Under the pieces are notes generated by a model. It made no database searches, was not told the origin of the DNA, and was given only the letters and a program-made list of their open reading frames with translations. Of a stretch of DNA of 64,000 nucleotides, positions 1 to 11,649 are shown piece after piece; position 1 is the first letter of the stretch; every line of letters starts with the position of its first letter. This stretch comes from Kalmusia sp. IMI 367209 (Eukaryota; Ascomycota; Dothideomycetes; Pleosporales; Didymosphaeriaceae): positions 682,001-746,000 of the forward strand of contig JAPEUQ010000010.1 of NCBI GenBank assembly GCA_027946365.1, given 5' to 3'. The position numbers were made by a program, and so were the translations under genes.

Positions 1-1721
1 CGTCGTGTTCTGCGCGCAACAAAGTGTCGAGGGCAATTGGCGCGCAGGCTCGGGTCGGGAGATGGCGCGGGTATGTGCTTCACATGCACTGGGCTGGGCG
101 GGTGCGTCAGTGTGGATGCGATAGCGAGCGGCGGGCTTCAGGCTCGGGGCGGGCGGGCGTGCAACGAATGGCAGCGCGCCCAGCTCAACGTTCGCGGCGG
201 CGTCGTCGTCGACGTCTCTCGAGGCTTTGGACGGCGGAATTGGGCTTGACGACTGGACGACTTGACGAGGGTGAAGGAGCAGGCGCGGCTGAGGGCTCTC
301 TTTGGCAATCTCGCTACTTCAAAAGGAGAGGCACCGGCATTACACAGGCCCCAAGCACACAACACAGGATATATTCAGACATGGAGCTGCCGCTGGCGAG
401 CGGTCGTATCGCTAGGCTGCTGGGCCGCCCCGGCTTTCATCACCAGCATGCTCGCCGGAGCCGCACGCGTTCCTGGGCGAGCTGCTCGCCGCTCGCCGCT
501 TGCTGCATCTCCAGCGCCCTTGTGCGCATGCGTCTCTGAAAGGCCCCTCGGCAGCGCCCCCAGCAGGCGTTGTAGCCAGTCCCGTCTGCCACTGTGTCTC
601 CCTTTGGCAACGTGCAGGGGGGTAGGTGGTAGCATGTTTCAACATGCACGCGCCGGGGATGGCGCAAATTACCCTTATGCCATGCCTCCAGCTCACACAC
701 CATCACCGGTCGCGTACACCTGAGCAAAAGATTCTTCACATCATGGACTGCGCGAGGCCACCACTCAGGTCAAGAGACATTGGGACCAGCCGACACCTTC
801 TCGAGCCGCCTTTGGGGCCGCCTTGAGCTGGCAACGCCTCCTCCACCGCCATTGCGACGGTAGTGACAGCTGTCAAGCTCAACGGGCCTTCGAATGGGAC
901 GCGTCGCGATGTAAACAAGCACCCGTCTCGCCGCCCACGGCGATGACGTGGGAAGACGACCGCCAACGCTTGCCAGAGCTTGCTCCCTGCCCCCGTCCCC
1001 CATCTCAGGGAGCCATCAACAACGCGTTCGTTCGTCGCTCTTCTGAACACCGCTCGGCCGCCCGTCGTTGCTTGTCTGCAAGGGATCTACCCTGCATCTC
1101 CGACCGAATGCTTGCCAAGCCGCCAGCCAACGCCTGCAGCCGATGACTCGCATCATCCTCGCCTTGCTTGCTTGCGGCGCAGACGGCGAAGAATGGCGAA
1201 CCCAACTCAAGCTCGGGACTGCCATGTCTTATTACTTGTGAGATGCTTGTGCTTGGGGGAATTCTACAATTTCCTTTTTTAGGGCCGCAGCACTGGGCGG
1301 CTTGGTCGTCGGAAATTATATGGCGCTTAGCGGGCCCAGCTTCCCGCGCGACACCACTCTAGCGCCTGCCTAACAGGCTGCTTTCGCCCATCGTGACTTG
1401 AGTCTGGGAGGGCAAGTCAAACGGTCAAGCATGGACGGACACCAGAAGAGAAGGAAATTCATCATTGACGTCATTGAAACTGTAATGCATTAACCCCCTT
1501 TTCTGCCAAAAAAGAAGTCCTTCCGCCATGTTGAACATGACCGCGCTATCCTTGGAACACATCACTGCGGTTGAAGTAGGAGATTAGCATTCTTTGCAGT
1601 CAGCATCTCTTACATAGCTGGCCCTTGTATCTTGCATCATGCATCCTGGGGGCAATGCACCCACGTGTACAGAGATCTCTACCCGTGCAGTGTCCAATGA
1701 TTTAGCCTGCTCGCTATGCAT
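1..1721. other. Intergenic / no gene supported
   Basis: The stretch is GC-rich on its left (1-1350) and more AT-rich toward 1450-1720. Open frames of 60-170 codons exist on both strands, but they overlap each other, most start at GTG or TTG rather than ATG, and none shows a recognisable motif or a spliceable continuation. The right end probably holds the 3' untranslated region of the minus-strand oxidoreductase that stops at 1722. A 16-base stretch at 1636-1651 recurs at 59979-59994. Confidence 0.5.
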
Positions 1722-3626
1722 CTAGATCTTGATCTCGGACGGCACGCCGATTTCCAGAATATCCACGCCCTTCTGAAGCTCGCTCTTCTTGGCCATTTTG
1801 CCTCTCCGCATCAATTCGGCAGCCTGTGTCATGTAGGGATCCTTCATCATCGAAGCTACGGCCACCACTTCTTCGCCTTTGGTGTAGTAAGCCACAAAGG
1901 AGGGCTTCTCCGTGTCACCTGAGATGACCACATCATCGTACCCGCCCACCGTGTTCCCGCAGTACCGTAGCTGAGAGCCGAGTGCTGACCAGAAAACCGG
2001 GATGAACGGCTTCGGCTTCGAACCCGGGTTGTTGATGGTGTTGGCGACCGACCGGCCGGCGTTCTGTGCGACGTTCCAATGCTCGATCCTAACCGGAGTA
2101 CCGTTCCCACCAGGACCGTGGTAAGGATATGTCGCGATATCGCCAATTGCAAAGACGTCGCTCAGGCCCTTGACTTCGAATGCCTCGTTCGTGGCTATCG
2201 AACCGTCCTTCTCCAGCTGCACCGCCGAGTTCTCCTTCAAGTACTCTGTTGCAGGTGCAACGCCGACGCCTTCAATGACAATATCGGCCTCTAGCGTGGT
2301 GCCATCCTTGAGGTGAACGGCCCCTACTTTCGACGAATCGCTCTTGGAAGGTGTAGCCTTTTCTACGCTGGCACCCATCTTGAACTTGACGCCATTCTTC
2401 TCGAGCAATCCACGGAAGATCTGCCCAACCTTATTGCCCATCACGCGTTCCATAGGAGCTGCAAAGTTAGACAGTTCCAGTGCTTTCGAGCGATGAACAC
2501 ATACCATCTTCCATGCCCACGATAGTGACATCGTTCTTCATGCCGGCCAAACAGTTTCCTACCTCCATTCCGATAAAAGAGCTGCCGATAACAACAACCT
2601 TCTTTCCATTATCGCCGACGGCTTTGACGATGTTTTGGGCGTCTGGCAATGCTCGCAAGATGAAAACGTTGCCCAAGTCTCCTTTCAGGCCTTCTAGTGG
2701 TAGCCACCTTGGCGTGCCTCCAGATGCTAGAACTAATTTTGTATAATCGTAAGTCTTTCCAGACTTGGTAGACACCTTCTTGGCAGAGAAGTCCACGCTG
2801 CTCACTTCTTCCTCCACGATGTCGATCGAAGAATCTTTGTAGAAGTCGGGCTGTCTCCAAGCAGCTTTTGAGAGATCCGCAAGGAGTGCCTTCGACAGCT
2901 TAGTACGGTCAATGGGTCGGTAGCCTTCTTTTGAAAGTACGGTGATGGCACCCTTGTGTCCACCACCGCGGAGGCCTTCGATAGCACCAAGTGTACCAGA
3001 GCCACTGCACGTGGGAATTAGCTCTCACGTTCAACTTAATGAGGTGAGGGAGGAAGCTTACCCTCCGACGACCAAAACTTTTTCATTGTTGTTGGATGCC
3101 GAACATTTGATGTTCAAAAATCTCCTGTTCGCTTTGATAGTCTCCTCATCTGCCTTGACGTAGACCGCACCATCCCGCTCGAACACTTCATACTTGGCCA
3201 GTGGGTCAAGTGCAGGCGCATCTTCTACATCTCCTGTAGAGACGTTGAAGCAAGCTACCAAAGATTAGATGCGAGCATTCCATGATAGGTCCTCCGCTTA
3301 CCGCCATGCCACGGGCATGTCAAACGTCCCTCCGGGGTGAGTACGCCCTTCGCCAACGGCGCACCATAGTGTGTGCAGTTGGCGGATGTCGCGAGAATTT
3401 GGTCTTGGATCTTCAAAATCAGAGCTTTCCCGCCCTCGATACCCTCCAGCTCGACCTCTTGCTTATCTCCATTCTTTAAGTTGAGGGACGAAAGTCCCTT
3501 GGCTTTGAACTCTTGCGCCATTGCTCCTGCGGTTGTAGTGAATCTAGCGGTCGTTGTGTTGACGTGCAGTCGGGTGTGGAGCTTAAGGGAGCTTCGCAGA
3601 GGTGAGAGGAAGCGTAATGACGGCAT
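1722..3626 (-). CDS. Rieske/FAD-dependent NAD(P)H oxidoreductase, AIFM3-like
   Basis: Four exons: 3302-3626, 3062-3254, 2505-3004 and 1722-2458. The introns are 46-57 nt and phases close to 584 residues. The N-terminal Rieske domain has CTHYGAPL (about residue 83) and CPWHGACFN (about 103), supplying the Cys-X-His and Cys-X2-His ligands of a [2Fe-2S] cluster. A pyridine nucleotide-disulfide oxidoreductase fold follows: an FAD motif VVGGGSGTLGA near 174, a second dinucleotide motif VVVIGSSFIGMEVG, and an FAD-closing VFAIGDIA. This order is that of AIFM3/Nfrl-type proteins, which are predicted to pass electrons from NAD(P)H through FAD to the Rieske centre; the physiological substrate is unknown. 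The first ATG used here begins an Arg/Ser/Thr-rich leader, a typical mitochondrial presequence. A second in-frame ATG at 3524 starts directly at the Rieske domain. It is head-to-head with the peroxiredoxin at 3895. Confidence 0.9.
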
Positions 3627-3894
3627 GAAAGAGTGAAATAAGGCAGGGCAGCGATTGCACGACATGTACACCTACATGTCGAGCACCCCGCCTGCTGACG
3701 GGTGCATCTTTGAACGACCTGTCATTGGCGGTTGTTTTGACGTCATCAAGTCGCGTCCACTAATGTAGAACGCGTGCTCGGCAATTGGTTCCGCGCCCTC
3801 CGCCTTTGCAGACTCTCGAAACGTCGGCATTGCCTGTCGCCGCTCGCACATCCGAACGTCTCTAACCCGTACCCTCGATAGCAGTCTCCTCCCC
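3627..3894. promoter_or_regulatory. Shared divergent promoter of the two redox genes
   Basis: Only about 268 bp separates the ATG of the minus-strand Rieske/FAD oxidoreductase from the probable ATG of the plus-strand peroxiredoxin. Both 5' regions must lie here, so shared regulation is likely. I could not pick out a specific binding site with confidence. Confidence 0.5.
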
Positions 3895-4504
3895 ATGGCG
3901 CGTCAGTCTGGCTCGACTTCATAGCAGCTATGTTCTACTGACCAGTGCAGACACCACCCCCACCGACTTGCCCGTGCCTGAAGACGACGGGGCGTGTTCG
4001 CACCTGGCCCACTCGCACCTTCCCTCTGTCACTCTTCCGACCACATCCGGCAACGAAATAAACTTATCATCGCTTGATGGCCTCACAATACTGTTCTGCT
4101 ACCCCAGAACAGGCGCTCCCAACGAGACGATTCCGCAAGAATGGAACGTGATACCAGGCGCGCGAGGCTGTACACCACAAGCTTGCTCTTTTCGCGACGA
4201 GACAGAAAAGCTGAGGCAGCTTGGAGCGAAACACCTGTACGGGCTCTCTACGCAAGATAGTACATATCAGAAGGAGGTCAGAGAGCGGCTACATTTGCCG
4301 TATGAGCTGCTGTCGGACGAAAAACTAGAATTTGCGAAGGCTCTAAGGCTACCTACGTTTGACTGGCAAGGCAAGAGTCTTATCAAGAGGCTCGCGCTGG
4401 CCATCGAAGATGGCAGAATCGTCAAAGTATGGTATCCCGTGTTTCCTCCAGACAAGAACGCCCAAGATGTCGTCCAGTGGTTGAAAGCAAAACAAAAAGC
4501 TTAG
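3895..4504 (+). CDS. PrxQ/BCP-type peroxiredoxin (AhpC-TSA family)
   Basis: The main exon is 3951-4504. The product carries the PrxQ signature GCTPQACSFRD, in which the first Cys is the peroxidatic residue and the second, five positions later, the resolving one, followed by LYGLSTQDSTYQKEV and a typical C-terminal thioredoxin-fold strand. Such enzymes reduce hydroperoxides using thioredoxin. The open frame has no ATG near its start. The best model is a seven-base first exon at 3895-3901 spliced over a 49-nt GT-AG intron (3902-3950, with a CTGAC branch site), giving a protein starting M-A-H-T-T-P. That model gives 186 residues, normal for the family. The tiny first exon is inferred; the rest is directly supported. 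Confidence 0.85.
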
Positions 4505-5062
4505 ACACTTGCAATGATAAGTGTGCTTTCTAGCACTTGGCTTGCAATAGCTGTTCGTATTTCGGTCGCCATCATTCGACGAGGGGCCGATTGAGAAACG
4601 GCAGCGCGCGGCTGACGCCAGCTGCCCAGACCTCACACGGTTGGAGTCCAGAGATATCAAACACCTTGTTCGGTACTTTTCACTTTTGGCATAGTGTTAT
4701 AAGCCATTTTATTTGTACCTTCAGCCGCAAATGTGTCGAGTCTCCCTGGTCACTTATCGTGACGAAATCTATATACCTAATAGCGGTAACACCAAGTTCT
4801 CCTCATCATTCCACCCCGATCTTGTCATGCCCTTTCCGCTCGTGTTTTTGAGAGTGGCTGATCAGCAAAGCATCGTTTTGGGAATTCAATTGGGTAGCGC
4901 AATTACGGCTGCAGCCCTCAAGCCTCAGCTGCCAACACCAAGAATTCAGCCTTCCACGACCTCTGAACCTGCAAGCTAAAGTCGGCTATAACAGCAATCC
5001 TCTTCGTGTGCGACCCACGTCAACAACCAAACATCCCATCATCCGATTTCAGCATAGTCCAG
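4505..5062. other. Intergenic between the peroxiredoxin and the surface protein
   Basis: No independent gene is supported. An upstream exon carrying a signal peptide for the following membrane protein could lie here: an ATG at 4827 opens a short hydrophobic stretch. I cannot define a convincing splice from it. Confidence 0.4.
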
Positions 5063-5728
5063 ATGTCTATAACTCTCGCATCGCACGTCTATGTACGACA
5101 GGGTCGTTCGACCTCACGAGCTAACACTACCCAACCGGCATGCACCTGGGACGGACACTGCCTCGGAGACCCATGCAGCAGCGAGGACGATTGCGATAAC
5201 GACTGGATCTGCGCAAATAAAACATGCAGGACATGTTGCCTTACCATAGATGCGCCTACCTCTTCTAAAACGCTTTCTACCAAGTCGACACCCATTACCA
5301 CCTCTTCATTCGCAATTACCTCCACAACCCCCTCCACTACCGAAAATTCATCCACAACCACCTCCATCCCTGTCTCATCCTCCAATTCGAGCGCGCCTTC
5401 ATCATCACCGAGTGCCGGTCAAACATCGAGCGGTGGCTTAAAACTTAGTGCCGCCATAGGCATTGGCGTCGGGGGAGCCATCCTCCTCCTCATATGTGTT
5501 GTCGGAGGATGCTGGATCTTTCTTCGGCGGCGGAAAAGGCAGGAACGTTATGAACTAACCGCCATCCCGGCTGGCTCTTACAACGACGACGACCGCAAAG
5601 AACTATATCATACTAGAGCGTCGTTGCCGGAGCTGCCGACTCGAAATCCGCCTGCGGAGCTGTCTGCCATTGAACTAGTGGAGCTGGATGATAATACGGT
5701 CATGAGGCCGAAGGGGAAGATAACGTGA
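5063..5728 (+). CDS. Single-pass Cys-rich, Ser/Thr-rich surface protein
   Basis: The order visible in the product is a short N-terminus, a cysteine-rich module (about residues 25-60, eight Cys with spacing such as CTWDGHCLGDPC and CRTCC), a Ser/Thr/Pro-rich stalk of about 70 residues, one transmembrane helix (GIGVGGAILLLICVVGGCW) followed at once by RRRKR, and a 65-residue cytoplasmic tail rich in acidic residues and Pro. This is the layout of fungal wall sensors and Mid2/Wsc-like proteins, with a stalk fit for O-mannosylation, but I recognise no named family. The start is uncertain. ATG 5063 gives 221 residues but no good signal peptide, so an upstream exon is probable. Confidence 0.65.
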   Translation: MSITLASHVYVRQGRSTSRANTTQPACTWDGHCLGDPCSSEDDCDNDWICANKTCRTCCLTIDAPTSSKTLSTKSTPITTSSFAITSTTPSTTENSSTTTSIPVSSSNSSAPSSSPSAGQTSSGGLKLSAAIGIGVGGAILLLICVVGGCWIFLRRRKRQERYELTAIPAGSYNDDDRKELYHTRASLPELPTRNPPAELSAIELVELDDNTVMRPKGKIT

Positions 5729-7699
5729 AAGCGTGGCGGGAGGGGGAGTTCACGTTGATCTTGATGGGATCTCTTTCTATATTCTGATACATCATCAGGC
5801 GGATTCAGCGGATCGTCGCTCGGAGCCTCTACTAGAAAAGAGTATGCTTCGGATTCACAGATCAGTACTTGATTTGACGTTCCGCTATCCCACGCGAAAT
5901 TACTAAGTACGCACGCGTTAGGAAGTAGCAGGTCTTCAAAGGTTAGTGGGAGGAAGTGATCTCAATCAGTAGGAGGCTCGAGACGCAGTCGATCATCGAT
6001 GCAATTAAGACATAGAAAAGAATGAAAGCTGGTGATACCCGAAATCTACTACTGAATCAAAACGATGATTTGGAATCTTTGAATAGAATTCTGCCCACCA
6101 AGAGCTCTCATGCGGCGCTGGACTCTACAGTAGCGTTGCTTTCAGCGCCTCAGTATCTCATTCTTCTGCACAGTTTCCTCCAAAAAGTTCTCAATAGAGC
6201 CTCGAGTGCAACTTTACGCTATACCTTAAAAGGCTTTAGATTGTACCCTGCAGTTAGCATAGGTTTGCGCTTCGGATGCTAAGACACCAATGCTGTGTAT
6301 TAGCAAATCAAGCTTCGGTGATCAACGTGAGCTTTGTTTGACTTATTTAAAGCAACGTTCACCGTCTGTGTGGAATGTTGTTTCTCCCCTCGGTTGCAAT
6401 TGACTCTCAACGGAAGGAGAGTGATTCGGGAAGATGTCCACATTCTCCCGAGAATTCCTCCGTTTGCATCACGGCATCATGGCTAACATTGGTTCTATCC
6501 ACGAGGGGGGAGAAGACGAGGATCGTCAGAACGTGCGTTGTCACCATGCATCTCGGCGGACATGGCCGCTAGAGTTGTCTCACCGGGCGAACATGTCGTT
6601 CCGACATGCCACCAATCGCTGAGCTCCTTCGGAACTACTCCTACACCATGCAAAAACCTCATCGCGGGGTAGACTAATGCATCCTGGAGACGGTACGGTA
6701 CGTTACACCACTAAAAGCCTGGATTGTTGTCGACACGGTGACGGCAAGGAAATAGATGATAACGCTCGTGGCTTGAATGAATGAGAATAGGCTCTTAGAT
6801 CTTCAATGGTAGATGTGCATTTTGAAGGCAACGTCTTGGGCTATCTGAGCCATGAACAACGTAGACGAAACCACAGCCAGGAACGGATCGCGGCTGTCAT
6901 TTTTTGGGTGGCGGGGGAAAGCAGCCCACCCCCACATGGACCTTCCGTCATCGCCTGCAGTGGCTGAACCTCCTTCCCTTCCGTATACCCAAATACAAAT
7001 CTCGTTGCCGAAAATCTTCCAACATCTAACGACTGTCGAATCAGAATCCTCCCGAGGAGCCTCAATCGGATGATCACTCTGCATGCAATTTGCACGCTCC
7101 CGTCCTATGGTCGACCAAGAAACGCACGTGGAGCATCAATGTACTCTCGAGCCAACGTCTATCTGTTTGCGCTATGGAGCATTCTAACGCCGCCGCCACC
7201 ACCCACCGTGCCCTCTCTGGTAAGCCTCAATTGTGCCCGCCATTGTAGCTCTACTTCTCAAGTCGCGTTGCCAGCCATATGGAGGCCTCGGAGCTTGGAG
7301 GTTGGTTTACAATTGTCCCGCACGTCCATCTCCGAATTGGGTCCAAGTCTGCGGCTACGCACCACCGGGAAAGTATTGGCATAATTGAGGTGGTCCAGCT
7401 TACTCGCTTATGCACTCTGCAGCTTCTTCCCTGTCCATGTTCCTGGCCCAGCGTCATTTTCCTGCTTTGTTGATTGCGGGGATCTTGGAGCGTGCCGCCA
7501 ACTCGTGGTTCCCGCAGTGACTCGGTAGCGTGCTGCGCGGGTATATCTTCGCCATGGTCGCAGCCATGTTGGTCGCACAGGAGCCTCGTATACCTCCAGA
7601 CTCAATTAAGCAGGCGCCCTACTTTATGAAGATCCTTGAACCTTGACTTTTACCTATCTTGAGCAGTGCCACCATCTGAGAGCTTGGGTTTGAGCCACC
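5729..7699. other. Long intergenic region (about 2 kb)
   Basis: Nothing with family resemblance is present. An ATG-started frame of 86 codons lies at 6022-6282 (plus) and others lie at 6375-6622 and 6803-7095. None has motifs, and local composition (AT-richer near 5800-6400) does not suggest coding. The right end is the promoter of the alpha-glucosidase gene. Confidence 0.4.
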
Positions 7700-10600
7700 A
7701 TGGCTCCCTCAAGCTTCTTGAAAGCTACTTTCTCGCTCTTTTCTCTTCAGGCATTGACAAATGGGCAGCAGTCCATTAGTTCAGGAGACGGGGCTGGGTC
7801 ATCTGCCTCACCACGTTCTTCGCCAACGGTCTTGACTACAGAGTCTGGCGGCACACCAACTTCTTTCCGCAACATCTTCACAATCCCTGCCTCGGCAGAC
7901 ACAGGAGCGGACGTCTTGCCTTACGTTGATGACCCGGAAGCCGTCGATGCTCAGACTGTTTGCCCGGGATACAAGGCTTCTAAAGTTCAAGAGAGTGCCA
8001 GTGGTCTGACTGCAGTCCTGACGCTTGCGGGAGCACCTTGTAATGTCTATGGTAATGACGTCGAGACGTTGAACCTCAAAGTGGAATACCAAAGTGCCAA
8101 CCGGCTTGCTATCAACATCAGCCCTGCGAACATCGTCAGTACTGAACTATCAAATAATAATTTACGGAGCGTTCTAACTAAATCAGGACGCGTCTAACTC
8201 GTCATGGTTTATCATTCCCGAGGAGTTGGTACCACGACCAAAGTCTGACTCAACTGCGGGAGATATCGACCTTGAGTTTGATTGTAAGCTAATGCACCTG
8301 CCCACGAGCAGGGCCATTACTAAGTTAGGCAGGGGATGACGAGCCTTCATTCTGGTTCAGTGTCACAAGGCATTCTACTGGCGACGTGCTTTTCTCGTCC
8401 GAAAATACAAAACTTGTGTACGAAGATCAATTCATCGAGTTCGTGTCTCACCTGCCCGATGACTACAACCGTGAGTGTTTTCCGTAAGCATTGAATCCAC
8501 CTTTACTAACTTGTGTTTCTACGTCAAGTATACGGCCTCGGCGAGCGCATGCATGACCTAAGACTTAATCGCAACCTAACCGCTACCATCTACGCTGCAG
8601 ACGTAGGTGATCCAATTGACGAGAACATTTACGGCAGCCAACCTTTCTACCTTGAAACCAGGTATTTTGAAACAGACAGCCAAGGAAAGAAGAAATTGGT
8701 CAAGATATCTGAGCTCGATGAGCGTGGTTATAGCAACAACACACGTAACGGTGGATCCTCCTATGAATCCTACTCCCATGGCGTGTACCTCCGAAACCTT
8801 CACGGACAAGAACCTCAACTGTCGAGCGATCGTATCACCTGGCGCACTATTGGAGGTAGCATTGATCTATTCTTTTACGATGGACCAACGCAACCAGAGG
8901 TAACGAAGCAGTACCTCACATCTTTAGATGCTCTGCCTGCATTGCAACAATACTGGGCTTTTGGATATCATCAGTGCCGTTGGGGTTACCGTAACTGGAC
9001 TGAGCTGCGAGACATTGTTGATACGTTCAGAGCGTTCGACATCCCGCTTGAGACCATTTGGGTGGACATTGACTATATGGACCAATACCGAGATTTCACA
9101 CTGGACCCCGTTACTTTCCCACCCTCTGGTGTAAAAGACTTCTTTGACTACATTCACAGCAAAAATCAGCACTTTGTCCCCATTGTCGACTCAGCCATCT
9201 ATATTCCCAATCCTACCAATGTGTCAGATGCATACGATACATACACCCGCGGCAACGAAACTGGCTCTTTCCTGACCAATCCTGATGGAAGTCAATACGT
9301 GAGTGGCACCAATGTTGTCATGCTCTTCTACCTGCTAATTCCATCGTTAGATTGGTGCTGTATGGCCAGGCTACACGGTCTTCCCAGACTGGCTATCTGC
9401 CGGCGGTCAATCTTGGTGGGTGAAAGAGCTCGTCGAGTGGTACAAAGAAGTTCCTTTCTCGGGCATTTGGATCGACATGTCAGAAGTCTCCTCCTTCTGC
9501 GTTGGTTCCTGCGGCTCAGGCAACGTCACCCTGAACCCCGTACACCCACCCTTTTCTCTTCCAGGTGAGGAAGGGAACCGGATCTATGAATTTCCCGAAG
9601 GCTTCAATGTCACGAATGCCACCGAAGCCGCATCTGCAAGCTCTGCGAGTAGCTCTCAGGCTTCGCAGATTAGTGCAACGGCTGTTCCACCGCCAAGTAC
9701 CACAAACTATCTAAAGACCACCCCAACTCCCGGGGTGAGGAATGTGAACCATCCGCCGTTTGTGCTCAGCCACGTCCAAGGTGACTTGGCCATACATGCT
9801 GTCAGCCCTAATGCGACGCACGAGAATGGCGTAGAGGAGTATGACGTGCACAACCTATTTGGGTGAGTACTGACTTTTGTTGTATGTATCAAGGATCTGA
9901 CTTATTGTGCAACAGACATCAGATCCTCAACGCTACTTACCAGGGCCTTGTATCTGTCTTCCCAGGCAAGCGCCCATTTATCATTGGTCGATCGACATTC
10001 ACTGGATCTGGGAAGTGGGCTGGCCATTGGGGCGGAGACAACGCGTCGAAATGGTACTACATGTACTTCTCGATTTCACAGGCACTCTCCTTCTCCCTCT
10101 ATGGTATTCCCATGTTCGGTGTAGATACCTGGTAAGCTTTCTTTATAACCCAGCTGATCATATCTAACGACCGCAGTGGCTTCAACGGCAATACAGACTA
10201 CGAGCTCTGCGCTCGCTGGATGCAACTTTCTGCCTTCTTCCCCTTCTACCGCAACCATAACACCCTCTCCGCCAACTCCCAGGAGCCTTTCCGCTGGGCC
10301 TCTGTCGCAAGCGCCTCAAAAACCGCGATGCAGATCCGCTATTCCCTTCTCCCATACATGTACACGCTCTTCTACCAAGCGCACATAACCGGCTCCACCG
10401 TCCTCCGTGCACTAGCATGGGAGTTCCCCAACGAGCCGCAGCTCGCAGACGTAGGCACGCAATTCCTCCTCGGACCAAACATCCTCGTGACACCGGTCTT
10501 GGAGTCGCAAGTTGATACCGTCAACGGCGTGTTCCCCGGAGTCATTGATGGCGAGTCATGGTACGATTGGTACACGGGCGAACGTGTGGACGCACAAGCT

Positions 10601-11065
10601 GGCGCGAATACCTCGATATCCGCTCCCCTGGGACATATACCGGTCTTTGTCCGCGGCGGTTCGATCACTCCGTTGCAGGAACCGGGCTACACGACTACTG
10701 AGTCGCGTGCTAATCCGTGGGGCCTCATTGTAGCGCTGAGCGACGACGGAAAGGCGTCGGGATCGCTGTACGTAGATGATGGCGAGTCGATTGAGCCCGA
10801 GTACTCTTTGAGTATTGACTTCAATGCGAAAGGTGGGGAGTTGACAGTCCAGGTCAAGGGTGAGTACAAGGACACGAATTCTCTGGGAAACGTTACTGTT
10901 TTGGGCGTGTTTGATGGAATCGGTGATGTCAAGCTGAGTGGAAAAGAGGTAGATGGGGACAAGGTCGAGTATGATGAGGAGACGGGCGTGTTGAAGCTCT
11001 CAGGGTTGAACGAACTGACCAGTGGAGGAGCGTGGCAGGGAGCGTGGACGTTATGCTGGAATTAG
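7700..11065 (+). CDS. Secreted alpha-glucosidase, glycoside hydrolase family 31
   Basis: Seven exons: 7700-8134, 8187-8283, 8333-8470, 8529-9298, 9351-9862, 9916-10131 and 10177-11065. All introns are 45-60 nt GT-AG, and phases close to 1,018 residues. The N-terminus is a signal peptide (about 22 residues ending before GQQSISS). The GH31 core shows LYGLGER, the substrate-site strand ETIWVDIDYMD, the nucleophile block GIWIDMSEVSSF (catalytic Asp in WIDM) and the acid/base block ending GHWGGDN. Several N-X-S/T sites lie in the surface loops, and a Ser/Ala-rich insertion (about 9630-9720) sits between the two catalytic blocks, as in extracellular fungal maltases. It should release glucose from the non-reducing ends of malto-oligosaccharides and starch. 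Length and architecture are complete. Confidence 0.95.
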
Positions 11066-11184
11066 CGATAGACGAGCTCGTCAGTGGTTTGAAATTGAGC
11101 TGTGTTGTGCTTACTCGTCATGAAACGAGTAAGATGATTCGAAAAAGTCATGTTCTACCTTGATCGAGAAGTGATGCTGGCGTC

Positions 11185-11649
11185 TTATCCTGCCCCTTCC
11201 CACCCGCCCTCCTCACAACCCCATAAGTTCCTTCTCCAATATTGCCCATAGTTGATCATCCATCTCGCCCTATACCCACTCACCGCTTCACCGAACCTCT
11301 CCAGGAACGCATCAGCCTTCTCTCTATCTTCCTCTCCGGCGAAGTACTTTGCATATATCACATTTGCCCAAAAGCTCGTCTCCGCAGTGGCGGCAAGAAA
11401 GAAGCCGGTGTATATAGTGTAGCGGATGGCGCGTGGGGAGGCGCGGACTTGGGCCCACAGGTTGAATGGTACGGGGGAAGGGGGACCAGTTTGGTCATTT
11501 GAGTGTGGAGTTGTCTTCTGGGGCGTGGATTGATTTGCTTTTAATTGGTGGAATAGACGAGATGGAACTGCGGATCGAGGAAGAAATGGGGTTTGTATGG
11601 TTATAGATAGGGAAGGTCTTGAGGGTAGGGCGCGGAGCCGGGATGCCAT
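11185..11649 (-). CDS. Small mitochondrial membrane protein, unknown function
   Basis: The open frame is longer upstream, but the ATG at 11649 begins an Arg/Ser-rich, acid-free leader (MASRLRALPSRPSLS...) that looks like a mitochondrial presequence. A proline-rich linker follows, then a conserved-looking segment RASPRAIRYTIYTGFF with one hydrophobic helix running into AETSFWANVIYAKYF, and a charged C-terminus (EEDREKADAFLERFGE). The predicted protein is 154 residues. I do not recognise a named family. It is probably an inner-membrane protein with one helix. It lies convergent with the alpha-glucosidase gene, 120 bp from its stop. Confidence 0.7.
   Translation of the reverse strand: MASRLRALPSRPSLSITIQTPFLPRSAVPSRLFHQLKANQSTPQKTTPHSNDQTGPPSPVPFNLWAQVRASPRAIRYTIYTGFFLAATAETSFWANVIYAKYFAGEEDREKADAFLERFGEAVSGYRARWMINYGQYWRRNLWGCEEGGWEGAG

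Noticed and set aside
262..1282. Several overlapping frames of 60-150 codons
   Set aside because: High GC makes long random frames; no motif, no consistent strand, many non-ATG starts.
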